The notes under the pieces were generated by a model. The model made no database searches. It saw only the letters and a program-made list of their open reading frames with translations, and had not been told where the DNA came from. 64,000 nucleotides of DNA from Paracoccus sp. (in: a-proteobacteria) (lineage in GTDB: Bacteria > Pseudomonadota > Alphaproteobacteria > Rhodobacterales > Rhodobacteraceae). The position numbers and the translations under genes are program-made. The stretch spans positions 1 through 64,000 of the forward strand of contig NZ_JAUNTO010000002.1 in the NCBI RefSeq assembly GCF_030538655.1. The letters run 5' to 3'. Every line of letters starts with the position of its first letter. Within the stretch, counting starts at the first letter, position 1. Below are positions 49,369 through 58,659 of this stretch, one piece after another.

Positions 49369-51204
49369 TTGACCCGCAGCACCCGCAGACACGCCGCCTT
49401 GATCGTAACCCTGATTGCCGCCATGGCGGGCCAGACGGTCGCGGCGCAGGATGATGCCGCCCCGGCAGAAGCCGCCGAACAGGCTGAAACCGCGTCATCG
49501 GCCCCGCTGACGCGCGGTCTGGCCGGGCCGTATCTGGCGGGGCGTATGGCGGCGACCGACAATGATTTCCGCGCCGCCGCCGATTATTTCCTGCGCACCG
49601 TCTCGCAAGATCCCGGCAATGCTTACCTTGAGGATTCGGCCCTGATCGCGCTGGTGTCTTCGGGGCGGTTCGATCAGGCGGCGACTGTGGCGCACCGCAT
49701 TGCGGATCAGCAGGAACATCCCTCGGAATTGTCGGGTCTGGTCCGCCGTGCGGATCTGGCGCGGGCGGGCGACTGGCCCGGCCTGATCGCGCTGCTGGAT
49801 GCCGCCCCGCCGCTGGCGCAGGGTGAGCCTCCGGGCCGGGTTTTGCTGGACGAGATGCTGCGTGGCTGGGCGCAGATGGGGGCCGGACAGGCGACCGAGG
49901 CGCTGGCCACGTTCGAAGACCTGACCCGGATTCCCGGTGCGCAGGGGATGGTTAACTATCACCTTGCACTGGCCCGTGCGATGGCTGGTGATTACGAAGG
50001 TGCCGCGGATTTGCTGGCCGATCCGCAGACCGGGGCACATATTCTGGGCTTTATCGCCCGCGCGCAGATTCTGGCGCAGCTTGACCGCCACGAAGATGCG
50101 ATTGACATGCTGGACGCCATTCAGGGCATCGAATCCGAACCGATGCTGCTGGCGCTGCGCGCGCAGCTTGTGACCGGGATGCCCGTGGCCTTTGACGTGA
50201 TCCGCTCGCCTCAGGACGGGATGGCGCAGGTGTTCCTGACTTTTGGCATGGCGATGGCGCAGGCCCCCGGACCCGACCCTGACCCGCTGGCGCTGATCCA
50301 TGCCCGGCTGGCAAGCTGGCTGGCCCCGGAACTGGGCGAAGCGCGGCTGATGGTCGCTCAGCTTTTGCAGTCGCAGGGGCAGTTTGATCTGGCTGAACAG
50401 GAATTCGATGCGCTGGCCGGGTTGGGTGCGGTGCGCCCTGTGGCCGAACTGGCGCGCATCGACGCGTTGTCCCGCGCCGAACGCAAGGACGAGGCCGAAA
50501 AGGCCGCGCTGGCCCTGACTGCCGCTTATCCTGATCTGCCGCAGGCGTGGATCGCACTGGGTGATCTGCTGCGCCAGCAGGCCAAGCACGCCGCCGCTGT
50601 GCCCGCCTATGACAAGGCGCTGACACTGCTGGCCGATGCCCCGGACGAAGCGCGCTGGTTCCCGCTTTATGCGCGGGGGATCGCGCTGGAACGGTCAGCC
50701 CAGTTCGACCGGGCCGAGGCTGATTTTCTGGCCGCCATCGAGATTCGCCCTGATCAGGCCAGCCTGCTGAATTATCTGGGCTATTCCTGGATTGACCGGA
50801 ACATGAACCTGGAACGCGGGCTGGACATGATTAAGCAGGCCGTCGAACTGGCGCCGAATGACGGTTATATTCAGGATTCGCTGGCATGGGCCTATTACCG
50901 ACTGGGCCGTTATGACGAAGCGGTTGCGCCGATGGAAAACGCCGCGCGCAGCATGTCGAATGATCCGCTGATTAACGATCACCTTGGCGACATCTACTGG
51001 ATGGTCGGGCGCAAACGCGAGGCCGAAATCCAATGGCGCCGGGCCTTGTCCTTGCTGGGCAGCGGTGCCCAGACCGAGGAAGACATGGACCCTGACCGCC
51101 TGCGCGCCAAGCTGGATCGTGGGCTGGATGCGGTGCTGGCTGATGAACCGGCGGGCAACGGTGGTGCGCGGTCCCCCGCAGGCGACGCCGATCCACAGCC
51201 GTAA
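49369..51204 (+). CDS. exported tetratricopeptide-repeat protein
   Basis: 611 aa from a TTG at 49369. I chose TTG because AGGA lies 8 bases upstream and it opens a signal peptide, [15 protein letters not shown] to VAAQ, with no competing ATG (the nearby ATG is followed at once by a stop in its frame). The rest is made of TPR-like helical pairs, e.g. [20 protein letters not shown] and [20 protein letters not shown], near residues 450-560. It is probably periplasmic and acts by protein contact. It shares TAATG with ispE. Confidence 0.75.
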   Translation: MTRSTRRHAALIVTLIAAMAGQTVAAQDDAAPAEAAEQAETASSAPLTRGLAGPYLAGRMAATDNDFRAAADYFLRTVSQDPGNAYLEDSALIALVSSGRFDQAATVAHRIADQQEHPSELSGLVRRADLARAGDWPGLIALLDAAPPLAQGEPPGRVLLDEMLRGWAQMGAGQATEALATFEDLTRIPGAQGMVNYHLALARAMAGDYEGAADLLADPQTGAHILGFIARAQILAQLDRHEDAIDMLDAIQGIESEPMLLALRAQLVTGMPVAFDVIRSPQDGMAQVFLTFGMAMAQAPGPDPDPLALIHARLASWLAPELGEARLMVAQLLQSQGQFDLAEQEFDALAGLGAVRPVAELARIDALSRAERKDEAEKAALALTAAYPDLPQAWIALGDLLRQQAKHAAAVPAYDKALTLLADAPDEARWFPLYARGIALERSAQFDRAEADFLAAIEIRPDQASLLNYLGYSWIDRNMNLERGLDMIKQAVELAPNDGYIQDSLAWAYYRLGRYDEAVAPMENAARSMSNDPLINDHLGDIYWMVGRKREAEIQWRRALSLLGSGAQTEEDMDPDRLRAKLDRGLDAVLADEPAGNGGARSPAGDADPQP

Positions 51205-52007
51205 TGCCAACCGAACCCGCGCCAGCCAAGCTGAACCTGACGCTGCATGTCACCGGGCGGCGTCAGGACGGCTATCATCTGCTGGATTCGCTGGTGGTGT
51301 TTGGCGATGTGGGCGATGTGATCGACCTGTCGCCCGGCCCGCTGTCGCTGACCATCGACGGCCCCTTTGCTGCGGGGTTGAGCGCGGGCGATGACAACCT
51401 GTGCCTGCACGCGGCCCGCGCCATCGGCGGGCAGGCGGCGATCCGGCTGACCAAGAACCTGCCGGTCGCCAGCGGCATCGGCGGTGGCTCGGCCGATGCG
51501 GCGGCGGTGCTGCGCGGCTTTGCCCGGCAGGGGCTGGCGCTGCCCGATGCGCTGGAACGGTTGGGCGCGGATGTGCCGGTTTGTCTGGCCGGTCGCCCCG
51601 CCCGGATGCGCGGCGTGGGCGAGGTGCTGGACCCGGTTCCCGCCATTCCGCCCGTGCCGGTGGTGTTGGTCAATCCGGGGGTGGCGGTGGCAACCCCTGC
51701 TGTCTTTGCCGCGCTGGATCGCCGCGACAACCCGCCCATGCCGGTGCCGGAATGGCGCGATGCCGATGGGCTGATCCGCTTTGCCGCGGCCTGCCGCAAC
51801 GATCTGCAAGCGCCCGCGCGGCGTCTGGTTCCGGCGATCGGCGATGTGCTGGATGCGCTGGCGGCAACGGGGGCACGACTGGCGCGCATGTCGGGGTCGG
51901 GGGCCACCTGCTTTGGTCTGTTCGACACGCCGGCGCAGGCGCGGGCGGCGGCGGATGCGCTGCGCCGCCCCGGCTGGTGGGTGGCGCAGACCGAACTTCA
52001 CGGCTAA
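51204..52007 (+). CDS. ispE: 4-diphosphocytidyl-2-C-methyl-D-erythritol kinase IspE
   Basis: Phosphorylates CDP-methylerythritol in the MEP isoprenoid pathway. A 267 aa GHMP kinase with the start [20 protein letters not shown] and the ATP loop [17 protein letters not shown]. The C-terminal [11 protein letters not shown] motif is typical. The ATG shares an A with the stop of the TPR gene. Other MEP genes are not in the window. Confidence 0.95.
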   Translation: MPTEPAPAKLNLTLHVTGRRQDGYHLLDSLVVFGDVGDVIDLSPGPLSLTIDGPFAAGLSAGDDNLCLHAARAIGGQAAIRLTKNLPVASGIGGGSADAAAVLRGFARQGLALPDALERLGADVPVCLAGRPARMRGVGEVLDPVPAIPPVPVVLVNPGVAVATPAVFAALDRRDNPPMPVPEWRDADGLIRFAAACRNDLQAPARRLVPAIGDVLDALAATGARLARMSGSGATCFGLFDTPAQARAAADALRRPGWWVAQTELHG

Positions 52008-52038
52008 TCTGCCCGCAGATCAGGGAAAAGGTAATCTT

Positions 52039-52773
52039 ATGCTGCGTCTTGGCGTCAATATCGACCACGTTGCCACGATCCGCAATGCGCGCGGCACACC
52101 TTGGCCTGACCCCTTGCGGGCCGCAAGGCTGGCCGAACAGGCGGGCGCGGATGGCATCACCGCCCATCTGCGCGAGGATCGCCGCCACATCACCGATGCC
52201 GATATTGACGCGCTGATGCGAGAACTGCGCCTGCCGCTGAACCTGGAAATGGCGGCGACGGCGGAAATGCAGGCCATTGCGCTGCGCCACCGCCCTCATG
52301 CCGTCTGCATCGTTCCCGAAAAGCGTGAGGAGCGCACGACCGAGGGCGGGCTTGACGTGGCCGGGCAGGAATCGCGCATGGCCGATTTCATCGCACCGCT
52401 GCGGGATGCGGGCTGCCGGATGTCGCTGTTCATCGGGCATGAACCGGCGCAAATTCAGGCGGCGGCCCGGATTGGCGCGGCAGTGGTGGAACTGCACACC
52501 GGCGCTTATTGCGACTTTGACACCGAGGGGCGGCTGGCCGAACGCGACGCTGAACTGACCGGCCTGCGCGAAGGCGCGGAACTGGCCGCATCGCTGGGGC
52601 TAGAGGTTCACGCAGGCCACGGCCTGACCTTTGCCACCGTCGGGCCCATCGCCGCGATCCCGCAGATTGCGGAACTGAACATCGGCCATTTCCTGATCGC
52701 GGAATCGGTGTTCATCGGGCTGGACGCGGCGATCCGCGAGATGCGCCGCTGTATGGAGGAGGCGCGCCTATGA
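52039..52773 (+). CDS. pdxJ: pyridoxine 5'-phosphate synthase PdxJ
   Basis: Condenses 1-deoxyxylulose-5-phosphate with an aminoacetone phosphate to make pyridoxine phosphate. 244 aa, with the family start [19 protein letters not shown] and [13 protein letters not shown] chose the ATG at 52039 over a longer frame from 51781 that runs through ispE. Downstream it overlaps a small secreted-protein gene by ATGA. Likely a TIM barrel. Confidence 0.97.
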   Translation: MLRLGVNIDHVATIRNARGTPWPDPLRAARLAEQAGADGITAHLREDRRHITDADIDALMRELRLPLNLEMAATAEMQAIALRHRPHAVCIVPEKREERTTEGGLDVAGQESRMADFIAPLRDAGCRMSLFIGHEPAQIQAAARIGAAVVELHTGAYCDFDTEGRLAERDAELTGLREGAELAASLGLEVHAGHGLTFATVGPIAAIPQIAELNIGHFLIAESVFIGLDAAIREMRRCMEEARL

Positions 52774-53231
52774 TCCGTTTCGCTGTGGTCTTGACCCTGA
52801 CCGCCGCCCCCGCCGCCGCGCAAGCCGTTAACCCCTGCGGCGACTGGACGCGGGCCGATTCGATTGCCGAACCCTGGGAACAGATGTCCGCCAGCTATGC
52901 CAATGGCGAGGTGCGGCTGGCGCAGATTGACAGCATCGAACCGGCGGCGGCCTCGGTGCATCTGCTGATCCTGTCACCGCCCTATGACGAGGCGCAGGCC
53001 CGGCAGTGCCGCGTCGTGTCGCTGCACGAGGCGGTGCGGGGCGGCTGGCCCTCGGGCTTTTACGCACTGGATTTTCCGGCGCGCACCGCGACCTATGACC
53101 CGGCCAAAGGGCTGGTGGTGACGATGCCGGCGGAAACCTTTGTGCCGGAAACCGGCGGTGGCGCCCCGGCGACGCTGACCGTCACGATCAATCAGGCGAG
53201 CGGGCAGATTACCGCGCGGCTGGTCGAGTAA
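52770..53231 (+). CDS. small exported protein of unknown function
   Basis: 153 aa with a short signal peptide ([18 protein letters not shown], cleaved near residue 18) and a mature domain with two Cys (one at NPCGDW, one at RQCRVV) that might form a disulfide. No family is recognised. It is in the pdxJ-acpS-lepB block and overlaps pdxJ by ATGA, so it is probably conserved in this group rather than accidental. acpS starts 8 bp later. Confidence 0.6.
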   Translation: MIRFAVVLTLTAAPAAAQAVNPCGDWTRADSIAEPWEQMSASYANGEVRLAQIDSIEPAAASVHLLILSPPYDEAQARQCRVVSLHEAVRGGWPSGFYALDFPARTATYDPAKGLVVTMPAETFVPETGGGAPATLTVTINQASGQITARLVE

Positions 53232-53239
53232 GTCCGGCC

Positions 53240-53647
53240 ATGATCCTCGGTATCGGCACTGACCTGTGCAACATCGACCGCATCGCTGCTGTGCTGGGCC
53301 GTCACGGTGATCGGTTCCGCAACCGCGTGTTCACCGAACGCGAACTGGCCCGTGCGCGGTCGCGCCCGCACGAGGCCGCGACGCTGGCGAAACGTTGGGC
53401 GGCGAAAGAGGCGTGCTCCAAGGCGCTTGGCACCGGGCTGCGTATGGGAATCGCGTGGCGGGATATGGCGGTTGGCAATCTGGATACCGGACAGCCGGTC
53501 ATGGCGTTGACCGGATGGGCGGCGCAGCGGCTGGCCGATATGACCCCGCCCGGCCACCGGGCCGTGGTTCACGTTACCCTGACCGACGATCACCCCTGGG
53601 CGCAGGCTTTCGTCGTGATCGAGGCGCTGCCGTTGCCCGGCGCTTGA
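53240..53647 (+). CDS. acpS: holo-ACP synthase AcpS
   Basis: Transfers 4'-phosphopantetheine from CoA to acyl carrier protein. 135 aa, with the start [14 protein letters not shown] that carries the metal-binding Asp, and the [14 protein letters not shown] helix with the second ligand Glu. Located between a small exported-protein gene and lepB in a membrane/lipid-linked block. Confidence 0.95.
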   Translation: MILGIGTDLCNIDRIAAVLGRHGDRFRNRVFTERELARARSRPHEAATLAKRWAAKEACSKALGTGLRMGIAWRDMAVGNLDTGQPVMALTGWAAQRLADMTPPGHRAVVHVTLTDDHPWAQAFVVIEALPLPGA

Positions 53648-53701
53648 CTTTGCCCGCCCCGCCGCCCCATGACGGTTGCGAACCGGAAAGGACCGCAGCA
53701 C

Positions 53702-54496
53702 ATGGTAGACCGCAGCACCGCCCGCAAAGAGGGCGGCATCATCGAAACGATCCGCACCATCTTTTGGGCGCTGGTAATCGCCGGGATCTTTCGCACGCTG
53801 TTCTTTCAGCCGTTCTGGATTCCCTCGGGCAGCATGAAAGACACGCTGCTGATCGGGGATTTCCTGTTTGTGAACAAGATGGCCTACGGCTATTCTCGGC
53901 ATTCTTGCCCGTTCAGCATGTGCCCGATTTCCGGTCGGATTCTGGCCAGCGAACCTGTGCGCGGCGATGTGGTGGTGTTCCGGCATCCGACGCGTAACGT
54001 CGATTTCATCAAGCGGCTGATCGGGATGCCCGGCGATACCGTGCAGATGCGCGGCGGGCGGCTGTTCATCAACGGGCAAGAGGTGCCGCAGGTGCCCGAC
54101 GGCATATTCTCGGAACCCAAAGAGCCGCAGGGGCCGCAGCGTCTGGTGCCTGCCTGCGCCAATGATCCCGTGCCGCCGGGCGGGGTCTGCGAATATCCGC
54201 GCTTTACCGAAACCCTGCCCAATGGCGTGTCCTATGATGTGCTGAACATCCGTGACGGCTGGATCGCCGATGATACGCCGGTCTTTACCGTCCCCGAAGG
54301 GCAGTATTTCTTTATGGGCGACAACCGCGACAATTCCGAGGATTCGCGTTTTGGCGCCATCACCGGCGGTCTGGGCTTTGTTCCAGCTGAATATCTGATC
54401 GGTCGTGCCGACCGGATCATGTTTTCGTCCGCGGGGAACTCGCTGCTGTATTTCTGGACCTGGCGGGCGGATCGTTTCTTCAAGGCGGTGCATTGA
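53702..54496 (+). CDS. lepB: signal peptidase I LepB
   Basis: Cleaves signal peptides on the periplasmic face. From the ATG at 53702 the protein is 264 aa. AAAGGA lies ahead of it; an upstream in-frame ATG at 53669 is less favoured. One hydrophobic helix at about 19-36 is followed by the catalytic Ser44 in [10 protein letters not shown] and Lys104 in [13 protein letters not shown], with the [11 protein letters not shown] box. The stop overlaps the rnc start. Confidence 0.95.
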   Translation: MVDRSTARKEGGIIETIRTIFWALVIAGIFRTLFFQPFWIPSGSMKDTLLIGDFLFVNKMAYGYSRHSCPFSMCPISGRILASEPVRGDVVVFRHPTRNVDFIKRLIGMPGDTVQMRGGRLFINGQEVPQVPDGIFSEPKEPQGPQRLVPACANDPVPPGGVCEYPRFTETLPNGVSYDVLNIRDGWIADDTPVFTVPEGQYFFMGDNRDNSEDSRFGAITGGLGFVPAEYLIGRADRIMFSSAGNSLLYFWTWRADRFFKAVH

Positions 54497-55176
54497 AGGT
54501 CGCGGCTGACACACGGGCCTTTATGGCGCGGCTGGGGCATGATTTTTCCCGGCCCGAATTGCTGGCACGTGCGCTGACGCATGGGTCCATTTCCAGCGTC
54601 AGCCGCCCCGATAACCAGCGGCTGGAATTTCTGGGCGACCGGGTGCTGGGGCTGGTGATCGCGGAAACGCTGATCGCCGCCGACCGTCAGGCCAGCGAGG
54701 GCCAGCTTGCGCCGCGCCTGAATGCGCTGGTGCGCGGCGAAACCTGCGCCGAGATTGCCCGCCAGATCGGTCTTGGCGATGTGTTAAAGCTGGGCCGGTC
54801 GGAACAGCTGTCGGGCGGACGGCGCAAAGATGCCTTGCTGGCCGACGCGATGGAGGCGGTGCTGGCCGCTGTTTATCTGGATGCGGGGCTGGATGCGGCG
54901 CGCGACGTGATCCTGACGCTGTGGGCGGAACGGCTGGCGAATGTGGCGGCGGATGCCCGCGATGCCAAGACCGCCTTGCAGGAATGGGCGCAGGCGCAAG
55001 GAATGCCGCCGCCGGTTTATGAGCAAACCGGGCGCGAGGGGCCGGACCACGCGCCGGTGTTTCAGGTGACGGTGCGGCTGGCGGATGGTCGCAGTGCCGA
55101 GGCGTCGGGCAGCGGCGCCAAGCGCGGGGTCGAGCAGGCGGCGGCGGCGGTTCTGCTGGCGCAGGTGTCGGGTTAG
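54493..55176 (+). CDS. rnc: ribonuclease III
   Basis: Cuts double-stranded RNA in rRNA and mRNA maturation. 227 aa from TTG at 54493, which overlaps the lepB stop (TTGA); an ATG at 54523 is possible. The catalytic signature [13 protein letters not shown] carries Glu45 and Asp49, and a C-terminal double-stranded-RNA-binding domain begins near 158. A hairpin element lies 15 bp after the stop and before era. Confidence 0.95.
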   Translation: MKVAADTRAFMARLGHDFSRPELLARALTHGSISSVSRPDNQRLEFLGDRVLGLVIAETLIAADRQASEGQLAPRLNALVRGETCAEIARQIGLGDVLKLGRSEQLSGGRRKDALLADAMEAVLAAVYLDAGLDAARDVILTLWAERLANVAADARDAKTALQEWAQAQGMPPPVYEQTGREGPDHAPVFQVTVRLADGRSAEASGSGAKRGVEQAAAAVLLAQVSG

Positions 55177-55191
55177 GCGGCGGCGTTGCTG

Positions 55192-55241
55192 CCGGGGGGT
55201 TTTGCACCCCCCGGACCCCCGCAGGATATTTAGAAACGAAA
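55192..55241 (+). repeat. GC hairpin plus conserved tail, copy B (between rnc and era)
   Basis: CCGGGGGG at 55192-55199 pairs with CCCCCCGG at 55207-55214, with a TTTTGCA loop, and is followed by GGACCCCCGC, AGGATATTT and AACGAAAGAC. It is nearly identical to the minus-strand element at 32336-32385. It lies in a 75-bp gap, so it could attenuate era expression or just protect the rnc mRNA end. Confidence 0.75.
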
Positions 55242-55251
55242 GACGGGCAGG

Positions 55252-56172
55252 ATGGCTGAGAATATGGAAACGCGCGCGGGTTTCGTCGCCCTGATCGGCG
55301 AGCCGAATGCGGGAAAATCGACATTGCTGAACCGGATGGTCGGGGCCAAGGTCTCGATCGTGACCCACAAGGTTCAGACCACACGCGCGCGCATCCGTGG
55401 CATCGCCATCGAGGGGCGCGCGCAGATCGTGTTCGTGGATACGCCGGGGATTTTCCGGCCACGGCGGCGGCTGGATCGGTCGATGGTTGCGGCGGCCTGG
55501 GGTGGGACAGATGATGCCGATGTCGTTTGCCTGCTGATCGAGGCGCATCGTGGTCTGACCGACGGGGTCGAGCGGATTCTGGATGCGCTGATGGAACGCG
55601 GCAAGGGTCGCACCGTTGCGCTGGTCATCAACAAGATCGACCGGGTCAAGGCCGAGGCGCTGTTGGCTTTGGCGGACAAGATGAATGCGGCTTTTCCCTT
55701 TACTCGCACCTTTATGGTGTCGGCGGAACGTGGGCATGGCTGTGACGATCTGCGCGAATGGCTGGCCGAACAGATGCCGGCGGGGCCGTGGCTTTACCCC
55801 GAGGATCAGATCGCCGATCTGCCCATGCGCATGATCGCCGCCGAAATGACCCGCGAAAAGCTGACCCTGCGTCTGCACGAGGAAATTCCCTATCAATTGA
55901 CGGTCGAGACCGAAGCCTGGGAAGAGCGGCAGGACGGGTCGGCCCGTGTCGATCAGGTGATCTATGTCGCCCGTCCCGGTCACAAGGGGATTGTGCTGGG
56001 CAAGGGCGGCGAGACGATCAAGGCCGTCAGTCAGGCTGCCCGCGCCGAGCTGGAGGAGTTCATGGGCCGACGCGTTCATCTGTTCCTTCAGGTCCGGGTG
56101 CGCGAAAACTGGCTGGACGAGGCCGAGCGGTATTCCGAAATGGGGCTGGATTTCCGCGACGGCGATGGCTGA
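55252..56172 (+). CDS. era: GTPase Era
   Basis: Essential GTPase in 30S ribosome assembly, binding the 3' end of 16S rRNA. 306 aa with G1 GEPNAGKST, G3 DTPG, G4 NKID and a C-terminal KH domain (VARPGHKGIVLGKGG). The start is ATG at 55252; a second in-frame ATG four codons later is possible because the first has a poor Shine-Dalgarno. It overlaps the DUF1491 gene by 8 bp. Confidence 0.96.
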   Translation: MAENMETRAGFVALIGEPNAGKSTLLNRMVGAKVSIVTHKVQTTRARIRGIAIEGRAQIVFVDTPGIFRPRRRLDRSMVAAAWGGTDDADVVCLLIEAHRGLTDGVERILDALMERGKGRTVALVINKIDRVKAEALLALADKMNAAFPFTRTFMVSAERGHGCDDLREWLAEQMPAGPWLYPEDQIADLPMRMIAAEMTREKLTLRLHEEIPYQLTVETEAWEERQDGSARVDQVIYVARPGHKGIVLGKGGETIKAVSQAARAELEEFMGRRVHLFLQVRVRENWLDEAERYSEMGLDFRDGDG

Positions 56173-56500
56173 GGCGCGGCTGGCATCCGGCCTGTGGGTG
56201 TCGGCCTATCTGGCGCGGCTGGGGCAGGCGCATATCCCGGCCTATGTGCTGGCACGCGGTGACGGCACGGCGGGGGCGGTTCTGGTGAAATGCGCCCGGC
56301 TGGACGGCAGCGCCGATCTGTGGGCGCGCGAATATGATCTGGACAGCGGCGCGCGCATCTGGTCGCAGATCGCCGGTGGCCCGGAACGCGATGTGGATGC
56401 CGCCATCGCCCGCCAGCGCGGTTTTGACCCCGACCTGTGGGTGATCGAGATCGAAAGTCGCGATGGCACGACTTTGCTGGATCATGATGGGCTGGGCTGA
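56165..56500 (+). CDS. DUF1491 family protein
   Basis: 111 aa. The LASGLWVSAYLARLGQAHIPAYV and the ARQRGFDPDLWVIEIESRDG C-terminus match the DUF1491 pattern that I remember as found beside era in Rhodobacterales. Function unknown. The start overlaps the era stop by 8 bp. In other genomes recO commonly follows; here rarD comes next instead. Confidence 0.8.
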   Translation: MAEARLASGLWVSAYLARLGQAHIPAYVLARGDGTAGAVLVKCARLDGSADLWAREYDLDSGARIWSQIAGGPERDVDAAIARQRGFDPDLWVIEIESRDGTTLLDHDGLG

Positions 56501-56545
56501 GTTTTGGCCATGGCACCTGCCACACCCTGCCGCTAGCGTGCCGGA

Positions 56546-57481
56546 ATGAGCACTGCCCTTGACCAAAGCGATTCCCCTTCGGGGCTGACCCTTGCGGTCG
56601 GCACCTATGTCTTTTGGGGGTTTCTGCCGCTGTTCATGAAACAGTTGGCCCATATCCCCCCGGCCGAGGTGATCGCGCATCGGATCATCTGGTCGCTGCC
56701 GATTGCGCTGGCCGTGCTGCTGGCGCAGCGCAAGGGGGCACATGTCTGGCAGGCGCTGCGCAACCCGCGGCTGCTGGCGATGGCGGCGATTTGTGCGACG
56801 CTGATCTCGGTGAACTGGCTGATCTATGTCTGGTCGATTGCCAATGACCGCGCGATCGAGGCCGCCCTTGGCTATTACATCAACCCGCTGTTCAGCGTTT
56901 TTCTGGGCGCCACCCTGTTGGGCGAGCGGCTGAACCGGATGCAGATTGTGGCCATTGTGCTGGCGGCGGCGGCGGTTCTGGTGCTGACGGTTTCGGCGGG
57001 GCGTCTGCCCTTGGTTGCATTGGGGCTGACCTTCAGTTGGGGTTTTTACGCCTATTTCAAGCGTCGCCTGCCGCTTGGCCCCAATCAGGGCTTTACGATG
57101 GAGGTCTTGCTGCTGTTGCCGCTGGCCTTGGGCTATGTGATCTGGCTGACGGGGCAGGGGCAGGCGCATTTTGCTACGACCGGCTGGCATGATACGCTGT
57201 TCCTGCTGGGCTGCGGCCCGGTGACGGCGATTCCGCTGTTGATGTATGCCAATGCGGCCAAACAGGTGCGCCTGTCCACGATGGGCGTTCTGCAATATAT
57301 CGCACCGACGATGATCTTTCTGACGGCTGTCTTTGTCTTTGGCGAAACCTTCCGCGGCGCGCAGATGATTGCCTTTCCGATGATCTGGGCCTCGCTGGTG
57401 ATCTATTCCGTTGTGCTGGTCCGGCAGGCGGGGGCACGGCGGCGGATGCAGCGGCAAAGCCCCACCAGGCGGATGCAGTAA
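56546..57481 (+). CDS. rarD: RarD-type EamA transporter
   Basis: A 311 aa inner-membrane protein of the drug/metabolite transporter superfamily with about ten hydrophobic segments. TYVFWGFLPLFMKQL at the start and HRIIWSLPIALAVLL fit RarD. Family members are thought to export small metabolites, and the name comes from chloramphenicol sensitivity without proven function. It lies between DUF1491 and the glycosyltransferase on the same strand. Confidence 0.85.
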   Translation: MSTALDQSDSPSGLTLAVGTYVFWGFLPLFMKQLAHIPPAEVIAHRIIWSLPIALAVLLAQRKGAHVWQALRNPRLLAMAAICATLISVNWLIYVWSIANDRAIEAALGYYINPLFSVFLGATLLGERLNRMQIVAIVLAAAAVLVLTVSAGRLPLVALGLTFSWGFYAYFKRRLPLGPNQGFTMEVLLLLPLALGYVIWLTGQGQAHFATTGWHDTLFLLGCGPVTAIPLLMYANAAKQVRLSTMGVLQYIAPTMIFLTAVFVFGETFRGAQMIAFPMIWASLVIYSVVLVRQAGARRRMQRQSPTRRMQ

Positions 57482-57594
57482 GCGGGTGGCTTTCCTGCGG
57501 GGCGACATCCGTCTATAGTCCGGCGCGTTAAGCAGGTCGCCGTCGCGCTGTCATGTTCCGGCGGAATATTACGTTTGATAGAAGGTAAAACTGA

Positions 57595-58659
57595 ATGTCC
57601 ATATTCGGGGATGTTTATCGCGCCATGGTCGAGGCGCGCCGCCGCCACCACGTGCGCAAGACCTTTCGTCATATATCTGGCCCAAAACAGGTTACGCTGG
57701 GTGAAGACCAGATTGGTCTTGTTCTTCTGGGGCGTAATAACGCCTATTTTCTTGAAGAATGCGTTCGGCACCATCGCCAGATGGGGGTTGATCATGTGGT
57801 TTATGTGGATAACGGATCGACTGATGGTTCCGTCGAGATCGCATCATCCCTGCCGAATACCACGGTTGTGACCTGTTCCGCCTCTTTTCGCGACAATCAG
57901 AAATATATCCGGCGACTGGCCGTGACGGATTATCTGAAAGGTGGTTGGCGGCTGGCGATAGATTGTGACGAAATTTTTGATTATCCGCATTCCGACAAGG
58001 TTTCACTGAAAGATCTGGTCAAGCGGCTGGATGCGGGCGGATATACCGGGATGATTTCCTATATGCTGGAAATGGTTCCATCAGATCCGGTCAAGAATTA
58101 CGATGAAACGGTGTCGTTCTCGCAGGTGCGGAAGGAATTTTCCGGCTATAGCCTCGACGGCATCGAAAGCTTTGACTATACGTCCGCTGACGCGCCCTTG
58201 GCGTATTTCCTGCAACAGAACCAGATTGCCGGAGGCGGTGTGCCAATCCTGTTTGGCGGCATCAGAAGGCTGGTATTCAATGAAAATTGTTGCCTGATAA
58301 AGCATCCGTTGTTCAAGATGTCGCGCCATGTCGATCCGATGGTCCATCCGCATGTGACGACCGGTCTGCGCTGCCCCAGTTTCACCGGGGTTCTGTATCA
58401 CTATAAATTCGCCGGTGGTGTGGTTCAGCGCGAACAAAAGCTGATCGAACAAAAACGGCTGAGCCATAACGAAGCCGAAAGCCGCGCCAGGGTCTTTGCC
58501 GATAACAGCGATTTCAGTTTTCAGCCGTTTATTTCCGGGCATAATCCTGATCCGACGGTCATGCTGGAACAGGGTATCGTAAACGGGTGCCCCGAGGCTG
58601 AAAAGCTGATCGGTTATCCCCTTCCCGGCATGTCCGAGACCAGCAGATCCACAAGCTGA
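57595..58659 (+). CDS. glycosyltransferase family 2-like protein of different composition
   Basis: 354 aa of the same Glyco_tranf_2_4 type as the pair at 26.8-29 kb: GRNNAYFLEECVRHHRQMG, VVYVDNGSTDGS and DxD at D123-C-D125-E. Its DNA is visibly poorer in GC than its neighbours (many A/T-ending codons), which suggests recent transfer. Its 3' end overlaps adenine deaminase, in the opposite orientation, by 46 bp. No other glycan gene is beside it. Acceptor and sugar unknown. Confidence 0.78.
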   Translation: MSIFGDVYRAMVEARRRHHVRKTFRHISGPKQVTLGEDQIGLVLLGRNNAYFLEECVRHHRQMGVDHVVYVDNGSTDGSVEIASSLPNTTVVTCSASFRDNQKYIRRLAVTDYLKGGWRLAIDCDEIFDYPHSDKVSLKDLVKRLDAGGYTGMISYMLEMVPSDPVKNYDETVSFSQVRKEFSGYSLDGIESFDYTSADAPLAYFLQQNQIAGGGVPILFGGIRRLVFNENCCLIKHPLFKMSRHVDPMVHPHVTTGLRCPSFTGVLYHYKFAGGVVQREQKLIEQKRLSHNEAESRARVFADNSDFSFQPFISGHNPDPTVMLEQGIVNGCPEAEKLIGYPLPGMSETSRSTS

